A DNA stretch of 5,127 nucleotides. Source: Candidatus Bathyarchaeota archaeon CG07_land_8_20_14_0_80_47_9. Lineage in GTDB: Archaea; Thermoproteota; Bathyarchaeia; Bathyarchaeales; Bathycorpusculaceae. Shown here piece by piece: positions 1 through 4,581 of this stretch (position 1 is the stretch's first letter; each line of letters opens with the position of its first letter). The notes beneath the pieces are model-generated. The model did not search any database. It saw only the letters and a program-made list of their open reading frames with translations, and had not been told where the DNA came from. The stretch is from NCBI GenBank assembly GCA_002779555.1, contig PEWI01000089.1:1-5127 (forward strand), in the 5' to 3' direction. Made by a program: the position numbers and the translations under genes.

Positions 1-235
1 AGATGTGATGCCAAGAAGCTTAGAGCCATGCTGATTGATTTTGTTCAAAAAAGGCTTCGATGGAATAGCTTCGTTGCCTAAGCAGGCAGGGTTCACCGTG
101 GCAGAAGCCAGAAAACTCCCGAAAATAGTTGAATATCGAGAGCACAAAAAGACGCCAGAGCCTCCAAACGTATCCAATATGCTTTCCGTTTGACACGCGA
201 AGAGCAATTTCTGCAAAATGTCTAGGTTCCATCTG

Positions 236-341
236 TGGCGGGCGGGGTGGGATTTGAACCCACGACCACCAACTTAGGAGGCTGGTGCTCTATCCGTGCT
301 GAGCTTCGGTAGAGAGTTAAGTAGACTCTCTCTACCCGCCC
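236..341 (-). tRNA. tRNA-Arg(CCT) with a non-canonical 28-nt intron
   Basis: Read on the minus strand from 341. The acceptor GGGCGGG (341-335) pairs fully with CCCGCCC (246-240). The discriminator is G at 239 and CCA is encoded (238-236). The T arm is GTGGG-TTCAAAT-CCCAC. The anticodon arm is CCAGC-CTCCTAA-GTTGG, giving anticodon CCT at 278-276, so it decodes the AGG arginine codon. The D arm is GCTC-(10 nt)-GAGC. Exon 1 is 341-333 (acceptor plus TA), exon 2 is 304-239, and 332-305 is extra. Removing the extra 28 nt leaves a normal 75-nt tRNA. The tRNA shares its strand and 5' half with the 3' end of the upstream nuclease-like gene, and I see no strong promoter just upstream, so co-transcription is plausible. 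The isotype is certain from the anticodon loop; the exact splice junctions are inferred. Confidence 0.95.
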
Positions 342-1134
342 ATGTTCTCCCGCCCAGTATTTCTCTTAGATCCTCTGACGTGATGACTACAGTATTTGAG
401 CCTTGGAGCAGTCTTGAATATTCGTGCTTATATTTCTGGATGGTCACGACAATTGTCTTACTGAATCCCGATTTTGCGTAAGCTTCAATTTTCTGACGCA
501 GTTCTCTTGCCCTTTGCTCCACATCATGCCAGTATGTGCATTCCAATATTACGTTGTCTAACGTGAAGTCGGGAAGATAGAATTTGCCTTCACATTTTAT
601 CATATGTTCATATTCAAATCTAATGTCATTTTCAGTGAATATCTCTGCCACGTTTAGTTCCAGAATGTTCCGGTATTTTTGATTGTGATATTTATACTTG
701 TATTGTAGAGATTTCTTGAGTTTTTCTTGCTGCATTTGATGATATTTGCCAGGCTTGTTAGCCTTCATCTGAGTGTGCCAGTTGCGTAACCCAACTCTTC
801 CTCCGTTTGACTTCCAAGAGTGCTGCTGTTGTGCGTATTTGGGATCGAAAAAGCCCCGACTATTTTGTTTGGTTCTGAAGCCGCCTGGTTGTCTACCCCA
901 ATTATCCTCTTTCAGCCCGATTATAGAGGTTCTGAATCCTTCGCACTGTGGAAAAGCCTTGACTATCTTGCAGAAGATTCTGTAATGCACCAGGTATTTC
1001 TCGTCACGCCAGTCTCGTAGAGTACTGCTCCCAATACGAAGTTTAGACGCCATCTCTCTCCAAGAGAGTCCGTACAGGTCTCTTGCAAAAAGTATCAATT
1101 CCTTTTGCTTTCCTTTAGTGAATATGCACCGCAT
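274..1134 (-). CDS. Putative HTH and PD-(D/E)xK-like nuclease, 3' end overlapping tRNA-Arg
   Basis: 286 codons from ATG; I do not recognise a named family. Residues about 19-45 (GLSWREMASKLRIGSSTLRDW) read as a helix-turn-helix of the kind that begins DNA-binding proteins and homing-type nucleases. Residues 105-160 are basic with a GGRVG motif and many Lys, Tyr and Gln, resembling linkers in archaeal mobile nucleases. Residues about 160-235 look like a PD-(D/E)xK core: FEYEH (173-177), LPDF with D189, then VILECT with E198, followed by a charged helix and the strand TIVVTI. Threonine 200 stands where the catalytic Lys is usual; K215 might substitute, or the enzyme may be inactive. Residues 265-286 are encoded by tRNA-Arg sequence, and the TAA stop is made by the last anticodon base and the next two. 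No Shine-Dalgarno motif precedes the start. The gene looks more A+T-rich than the RuBisCO gene. Likely mobile or horizontally acquired; function is inference. Confidence 0.6.
   Translation of the reverse strand: MRCIFTKGKQKELILFARDLYGLSWREMASKLRIGSSTLRDWRDEKYLVHYRIFCKIVKAFPQCEGFRTSIIGLKEDNWGRQPGGFRTKQNSRGFFDPKYAQQQHSWKSNGGRVGLRNWHTQMKANKPGKYHQMQQEKLKKSLQYKYKYHNQKYRNILELNVAEIFTENDIRFEYEHMIKCEGKFYLPDFTLDNVILECTYWHDVEQRARELRQKIEAYAKSGFSKTIVVTIQKYKHEYSRLLQGSNTVVITSEDLREILGGRTWAGRESLLNSLPKLSTDRAPAS
305..332 (-). other. 28-nt intron in tRNA-Arg between positions 9 and 10
   Basis: A 28-nt insertion lies between the acceptor/TA segment and the D stem. It can be read as one G, AGAGAGT, a 7-nt loop, ACTCTCT, ACCG, then AA. 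This gives a 7-bp inner helix, a 5' bulge TA^G, a central helix of exon CGGG with intron ACCG (three pairs and a G·A mismatch next to the bulge), a 3' bulge AA^G, and an outer helix of exon GGG with CTC (one G-U pair). That is a relaxed bulge-helix-bulge fold, the substrate of the archaeal tRNA splicing endonuclease, with both cuts after the second bulge nucleotide. Junctions could slide by one base either way without changing the mature tRNA. An alternative pairing, GGTA with TACC, leaves a 2-nt bulge. Confidence 0.85.
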
Positions 1135-1162
1135 GTCGTTATCAATTTCAAGAATGCTTCTA

Positions 1163-1171
1163 CTTACTTAA
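1163..1171 (-). promoter_or_regulatory. Possible TATA-like box for the nuclease-like gene
   Basis: The minus-strand sequence TTAAGTAAG is centred about 33 nt upstream of the ATG at 1134. An archaeal TATA box there would put the transcript start a few bases before the ATG, which agrees with the lack of a ribosome binding site (a nearly leaderless message). The box is a poor match and AT-rich DNA is common in this gap, so this is weak. Confidence 0.25.
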
Positions 1172-1270
1172 GATTATGGCCAAAATTGTACTGAGCTACC
1201 CGCAAGTTTCACTTAACCGTACTTTGGCTTCCTGCAGATTTTAACTTAATGATTTCTCCTCTGCAAAAAA

Positions 1271-1276
1271 CTTAAA
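1271..1276 (+). promoter_or_regulatory. Candidate TATA box for tRNA-Leu
   Basis: CTTAAA preceded by a run of six A's (1265-1270) lies 32-37 nt upstream of the mature tRNA 5' end. With the usual archaeal TATA-to-start distance of about 25 nt, transcription would begin near 1299-1301 and leave a short leader for RNase P to remove. A second AT-rich box, TTTAACTTAATG, lies near 1240 but is too far upstream for a short leader. Confidence 0.4.
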
Positions 1277-1307
1277 CTGACACGCAACATCAACTGTACT
1301 GGCAGCC

Positions 1308-1420
1308 GCGGGGGTACCCGAGCCAGGTCTAAATAGGCGGCCAGAAGAAGCCTAAGACAAGGGGGAGGACTTAAGATCCTCTGGCGAAGGCCTACGTGGG
1401 TTCAAATCCCACCCCCCGCA
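1308..1420 (+). tRNA. tRNA-Leu(TAA) with a 28-nt intron in the D-loop
   Basis: The acceptor GCGGGGG (1308-1314) pairs with CCCCCGC (1413-1419), and the discriminator is A at 1420, as expected for leucine. The anticodon arm is GAGGA-CTTAAGA-TCCTC with anticodon TAA at 1372-1374. A long class II variable arm (TGGCGAAGGCCTAC) precedes the T arm GTGGG-TTCAAAT-CCCAC. The D stem is CCC (1317-1319) with GGG (1361-1363), but the D-loop carries 28 extra bases. Removing 1333-1360 leaves a D-loop of GAGCCAGGTCTAA, the usual length for archaeal tRNA-Leu as I remember it, and an 85-nt mature tRNA. CCA is not encoded (CCT follows), so CCA-adding enzyme is needed, unlike the tRNA-Arg in this window. It is divergent from the nuclease-like gene. 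Confidence 0.95.
1333..1360 (+). other. 28-nt intron in the tRNA-Leu D-loop
   Basis: The insertion reads A, TAGGC, an 11-nt loop, GCCTA, AGAC, AA. The inner helix TAGGC/GCCTA is 5 bp. Exon GTCT (1327-1330) pairs perfectly with intron AGAC (1355-1358) as the 4-bp central helix. The 5' bulge is AA^A (1331-1333) and the 3' bulge is AA^G (1359-1361), each cut after the second base. The outer helix is poor: two mismatches, then CC with GG. This is a good relaxed bulge-helix-bulge motif. An alternative 29-nt excision that rejoins GGTC to AAGG would leave a D-loop one base shorter, but does not fit the bulges. Confidence 0.85.
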
Positions 1421-1707
1421 CCTCGGATTGGGGCATCTTCCAAGCCCGCTTTTTCCTGGAAAAACTTGCTTGACAGTTATGCGTGATGTGGAATTTTTTG
1501 CTTCAGTCCGCTGGCAAAAATGCGCTCTTGCGTAGACTGGGCGGGTTATCGAATTTTTGTCTCATGAAGTTGCAATCTGAGGTGTGAATTTTCTGCCGTA
1601 ACACGTAGGTGCATGAAAGCGCGCGCCAACAGTCTTCGTGAGCGATGTATGCTGCGTATTGCCAGCCACCGCAAGATTGATGAACCTATCCTGAGGTCGG
1701 CCGAACA
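1421..1707. other. Non-coding gap between convergent tRNA-Leu and deoA
   Basis: No protein gene is convincing in this stretch. Besides the hairpin at 1441-1472 it holds three similar T-rich boxes on the plus strand, GAATTTTTTG (1491), GAATTTTTGT (1551) and GAATTTTCTG (1586). A minus-strand T-run lies near 1516-1520. These fit terminators for the two genes that converge here. I see no RNA gene, repeat array or origin. Confidence 0.4.
1441..1472 (+). terminator. Hairpin after tRNA-Leu, possible termination or processing signal
   Basis: An imperfect inverted repeat starts 20 bases after the tRNA. TTTTTC and GAAAAA flank a CTG loop, and CAAG and CTTG lie at the outer ends. The first T-run (1450-1454) lies inside the stem. 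A second, GAATTTTTTG, follows at 1491-1500. Archaeal RNA polymerase stops at T-rich runs, so either could end the tRNA-Leu transcript. The hairpin itself need not matter. Confidence 0.3.
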
Positions 1708-3252
1708 CTATCTTTCCAGCACAAAAGTTTTCCTTTCTATGACTCGCGTTGGGATTCTGTCCATCAGCATTCTCTCCTCAGGCTTTTCAGTCAACCCAAT
1801 TGGGTGAAGCTTCTCACCCAGCTTCAAAGCTGTCTCCAGTTTCGCATTTCTCTCTGCATATATCTCCAAGAGAACCCCGCCTTTCTTTACATTCTCTCCA
1901 AGCTTTGCCTTGAGCACGACTCCTGCTCTTTTTTCTTTCGGCGCTCCAGCTTCTCTTGCAATCTTGGCAGTATCTTCGTTGTTGATCCAAAGGACCCTGC
2001 CGCCCCTGTCAGTCGTTAGCTCTGCTTTCTTGTCGCCGACTTCTATGTCTTGAGGTTTCACTTTCGGGTTTCCGCCCTGTGCTTCAATAATCTTTCTGAG
2101 CTTCCTTTCTGCCTTTCCTGATTCCAGTAGTCTTTCGGCTTTCTGCCTTCCATTTTCCACGTCAACCATCTCAAAAAGTATGCCCGCCACGTCTATGGCT
2201 TTTTCTTTAAGGTCAGCTGGGCCGTTTCCCATGATGGCTGAAAGCGCTTCTCTTGCTTCCAGAGCTGGGCCTATGGCCCATCCAAGAGGCTGCTCTCCGA
2301 AAGTTACTGCACACTGAACCTTCATCCCAAGACGTTTCCCTAAATCTATGAAGTCGTATGCAAGCGTGTGCGCTTCTCCGATCGTCTTGATTTTTGCGCC
2401 TCTTCCGGTTGGAATGTCCACAACAACGTGGGTTGCCCCTATTGCCTTCTTCTTACTCATAATTGACGGAAGAAGCATGGGATCTATTGCCAGCGGGTAT
2501 TCGACTTGGATGAAAATGTCGTCTGCAGGCGCCAACTCTAAAGCTCCGCCCCAGACCATGCAGCCGTTTGTCTTCTTCACCACTTCCTTTATCTCTTCAA
2601 TGGTCAAGTTTACAGGACACAGAGTTTCCACACGGTCAGCTGTGCCTGCTGGCGAAGTGACTGCTCTGGAAGAGGTTTTGGGTATCGTGAACCCTGCGGC
2701 GGCGATGATTGGCACTATCAGAATTGTTGTTTTGTCGCCGGGTATTCCGCCTATGCTGTGCTTGTCAAGAATCGGTCTCTTGTCCAAGCTGAGAGTACTG
2801 CCGGTTTTCACCATCGCTCTTGACAAGGCTTCAATTTCGTCCATGCTCAGACCGTGAATGTAAAGAGCAGTTATGAAAGACGCAAGTTCAACATCACTCA
2901 GGTGGCGGGTAACTACATCCTTAACTATCGTATCTATTTCTTTTTCTCGCAGTCTTTCGCCTCGGATTTTTGCTTGGACATACCTGATCGCCTCTGGGAC
3001 CTCAGCAGATTGCACTTCTACACTTTCCCCACCCTTTATTCCCAGTTTTCTTGAAATCTCTTCGTAAAGTCCAACATAGTTACGCGGAAAGTTGCTGGCC
3101 ACGTTGGCGATGGCGATCACCTGCTGCTTTTCATAGGCTATCCTGACTCTGTCCGAGGAGTGCACGCCTAGAAAGCTTGCTGTCTCATCATCCAATATTG
3201 CTATACTTCTTCCGCCAGCCTGAATTTCTAAAAGCCGTGCTTTGAGCTTCAT
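1708..3252 (-). CDS. deoA: AMP phosphorylase (archaeal thymidine phosphorylase-like)
   Basis: Catalyses phosphorolysis of AMP, and of CMP or UMP in characterised archaeal members, to the free base and ribose 1,5-bisphosphate, the first step of the AMP pathway; cytoplasmic. The protein is 514 aa from the chosen start, close to the roughly 503 aa of the Thermococcus enzyme. An N-terminal domain unique to the archaeal group (about 1-84) precedes the phosphorylase core. Visible motifs are the phosphate-binding HSIGGIPGDKT (165-175), TSSRAVTSPAGTAD (193-206), VWGGALELAPADD (233-245), SIMSKK (263-268) and GPALEARE (328-335). An in-frame ATG 33 nt upstream (3285) is possible, but MKLKARLLEI is where relatives begin, and GAGGTG (3267-3262) sits 9 nt before it, so I start at 3252. 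The gene diverges from rbcL across a 91-bp gap and no key motif is broken. The C-terminal tail after residue 490 is basic and slightly longer than usual. Confidence 0.93.
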   Translation of the reverse strand: MKLKARLLEIQAGGRSIAILDDETASFLGVHSSDRVRIAYEKQQVIAIANVASNFPRNYVGLYEEISRKLGIKGGESVEVQSAEVPEAIRYVQAKIRGERLREKEIDTIVKDVVTRHLSDVELASFITALYIHGLSMDEIEALSRAMVKTGSTLSLDKRPILDKHSIGGIPGDKTTILIVPIIAAAGFTIPKTSSRAVTSPAGTADRVETLCPVNLTIEEIKEVVKKTNGCMVWGGALELAPADDIFIQVEYPLAIDPMLLPSIMSKKKAIGATHVVVDIPTGRGAKIKTIGEAHTLAYDFIDLGKRLGMKVQCAVTFGEQPLGWAIGPALEAREALSAIMGNGPADLKEKAIDVAGILFEMVDVENGRQKAERLLESGKAERKLRKIIEAQGGNPKVKPQDIEVGDKKAELTTDRGGRVLWINNEDTAKIAREAGAPKEKRAGVVLKAKLGENVKKGGVLLEIYAERNAKLETALKLGEKLHPIGLTEKPEERMLMDRIPTRVIERKTFVLER

Positions 3253-3261
3253 CTGAATCCA

Positions 3262-3267
3262 CACCTC
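3262..3267 (-). promoter_or_regulatory. Ribosome binding site of deoA
   Basis: GAGGTG on the minus strand matches the complement of the archaeal 16S rRNA 3' end and lies 9 nt before the ATG at 3252. It decides the start in favour of 3252 over the ATG at 3285. Its GAG overlaps one arm of the palindromes just upstream. Confidence 0.6.
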
Positions 3268-3286
3268 AATTATTGAGCAGCTCAAT
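3265..3286. promoter_or_regulatory. Overlapping palindromes between deoA and rbcL, candidate operator
   Basis: The 22-bp stretch reads CTCAAT-T-ATTGAG-CAG-CTCAAT. The middle ATTGAG can pair with either CTCAAT: 3265-3277 is a 6-bp palindrome and 3272-3286 is a 7-bp palindrome (ATTGAGC-A-GCTCAAT). The element lies in a short divergent promoter region, close to where deoA transcription should begin, as expected for a dimeric repressor site. As deoA leader RNA the same arms could form two exclusive hairpins, one covering the ribosome binding site. Confidence 0.45.
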
Positions 3287-3292
3287 AGTTAA

Positions 3293-3302
3293 AGGTTTTA
3301 AG
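3293..3302. promoter_or_regulatory. Candidate TATA box(es) for rbcL and deoA
   Basis: GGTTTTAAGG lies about 42-51 nt upstream of the rbcL TTG, putting its start near 3322-3325 with a leader of about 20 nt. On the minus strand the same box reads CCTTAAAACC and would place the deoA start near 3273, roughly 20 nt before its ATG and just ahead of its ribosome binding site. A second box, AGTTAAAC (3310-3317), is an alternative. One near-symmetrical AT box serving both directions is plausible but not proven. Confidence 0.4.
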
Positions 3303-3343
3303 GAGCCAAAGTTAAACAACAAAACGAGAAGGGTCGGGTCAAG

Positions 3344-4573
3344 TTGAGATACATAGACTTCGTTGACTTGAACTACACACCTAAAGAAACAGATGTTATT
3401 TGCACGTTTCACATTGAGCCCGCCGGAATCAGCATGAAGGAAGCCGCGGGCGGAGTTGCCGCTGAGAGTTCAGTTGGAACGTGGACTGAGTTCACAACGG
3501 TCAAGCCTTACGTTGACAGGCTCGCTGCTTGTGTCTTCGACATCGATGGAGGCCTCGCGAAGATAGCCTATCCGTTAGAGCTTTTTGAACTCGGAAACAT
3601 GCCTAACATCCTAAGCAGCGTCGCTGGAAACGTGTTTGGATTGCGAGCTCTCGAGAACCTGAGGCTCAACGACATTGACTTTCCGTCAAAGCTTGTCAGG
3701 AGCTTTAAAGGTCCGAAATTCGGCATTGAAGGAATCCGCAGACTGCTAAAAGTTTACGACCGCCCTCTTGTAGGAACAATAATCAAACCTAAACTGGGAT
3801 TGAAAACGGCTGATCATGCCAAGGTTGCCTATGAAGCTTGGGTCGGCGGGTGCGACATCGTTAAGGATGACGAGAACTTGGGCAGCCAGAGTTTCAACCC
3901 CTTTGACGAACGCGTTTTGAAGACTCTTGAGGCCAGAGACAGGGCTCAGAGGAAGACGGGGGAGAAAAAGGTCTACATGGTCAACATCACTGCTGAAACT
4001 GGACAGATGCTGAAACGAGCAGAATTCGTGCTTAGCCACGGCGGAGAATATGTTATGGTTGATATCCTAACGTGCGGTTTCGCTGCGTTGCAGACCCTGC
4101 GCGATCAGGGCTTCAAGCTTGTGATTCACGCACACAGAGCAGGTCACGCGGCATTCACCAAGAACCCGAAGCATGGAATTTCGATGAAGGTGATCGCGAA
4201 AGTAGCAAGGATGATCGGCGTCGACCAGCTTCATGTCGGTACTGTTGTTGGAAAGATGTTTGAAACAAGAGATGAAGTGAGAGAGAACTGTGAAGCGTTG
4301 AAGACCGAGATGAGTGGCTTGAAACCAGTGTTACCTGTTGCTTCAGGCGGTCTGCATCCGGGGCTGGTTCCGTCATTGATGGAGTTTTTTGGAAAAGACT
4401 TCGTCATCCAAGCTGGTGGAGGCATCCACGGTCACAGTGACGGAACAGTTGCGGGCGCGAAGGCGATGCGGCAAGCTGTGGAGGCAACTCTGGAAGGTGT
4501 GCCACTGAAGGAATATGCCCGAGCCCATGTGGAACTCGAAACTGCACTGCGAATCTGGGGACAGCGGCCTTAA
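3344..4573 (+). CDS. rbcL: Form III RuBisCO large subunit
   Basis: Carboxylates ribulose 1,5-bisphosphate to two 3-phosphoglycerates, the last step of the archaeal AMP pathway; cytoplasmic. It is 409 aa, shorter than the roughly 425-444 aa of characterised archaeal forms. Catalytic residues are present: E41 and T46 (AAESSVGTW), N96 (AGNVFG), K148/K150 (TIIKPK), the carbamylated K174 with metal ligands D176 and E177 (GGCDIVKDDE), H264/R265 and H268 (HAHRAGHA), H297 (LHVGT), loop-6 K304 (VVGKM), S334 (ASGG) and G358/G359 (QAGGG). The sequence resembles the methanogen (III-a) proteins (LKTADHAKVAYEAWVGG, VIQAGGGIHGH). Oddities are Gly267 where Met is usual, loss of the EG(G) after the loop-6 Lys with a shortened segment before S334, and GHSDG for GHPDG. 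The TTG start is used because no ATG or GTG lies between it and the upstream in-frame stop at 3299 and the homology begins here; its ribosome binding site is weak. Confidence 0.95.
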   Translation: MRYIDFVDLNYTPKETDVICTFHIEPAGISMKEAAGGVAAESSVGTWTEFTTVKPYVDRLAACVFDIDGGLAKIAYPLELFELGNMPNILSSVAGNVFGLRALENLRLNDIDFPSKLVRSFKGPKFGIEGIRRLLKVYDRPLVGTIIKPKLGLKTADHAKVAYEAWVGGCDIVKDDENLGSQSFNPFDERVLKTLEARDRAQRKTGEKKVYMVNITAETGQMLKRAEFVLSHGGEYVMVDILTCGFAALQTLRDQGFKLVIHAHRAGHAAFTKNPKHGISMKVIAKVARMIGVDQLHVGTVVGKMFETRDEVRENCEALKTEMSGLKPVLPVASGGLHPGLVPSLMEFFGKDFVIQAGGGIHGHSDGTVAGAKAMRQAVEATLEGVPLKEYARAHVELETALRIWGQRP

Positions 4574-4581
4574 GGTCAGGC

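Noticed and set aside
1..81. Plus-strand frame open from the window edge, 26 codons then TAA (tail KRLRWNSFVA)
   Set aside because: Could be the tail of an upstream gene, but it is too short to show homology or coding bias. The sequence to the left would decide.
20..232. 70-codon minus-strand frame directly after tRNA-Arg
   Set aside because: No recognisable motif, no ribosome binding site, and a composition rich in Phe, Trp and Arg like a chance frame; it begins only 4 nt after the tRNA CCA.
379..465. Possible C/D box RNA (GTGATGA, then CTGA) on the plus strand
   Set aside because: The boxes are too far apart and lie antisense in a coding frame; no C'/D' boxes at proper spacing.
296..481. 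Plus-strand frame across tRNA-Arg and the nuclease end
   Set aside because: Antisense to both the tRNA and the nuclease-like gene, with no motif.
1613..1807. 64-codon plus-strand frame over the end of deoA
   Set aside because: Half of it is antisense to well-supported deoA sequence, and the rest shows no family signal.
2348..2857. 169-codon plus-strand frame inside deoA
   Set aside because: Fully antisense to the conserved AMP phosphorylase core, so it is a codon-bias shadow despite its length.
3253..3285. Upstream ATG at 3285 as deoA start
   Set aside because: It would add 11 unmatched residues and lacks a ribosome binding site, while GAGGTG precedes the ATG at 3252 where family homology begins.
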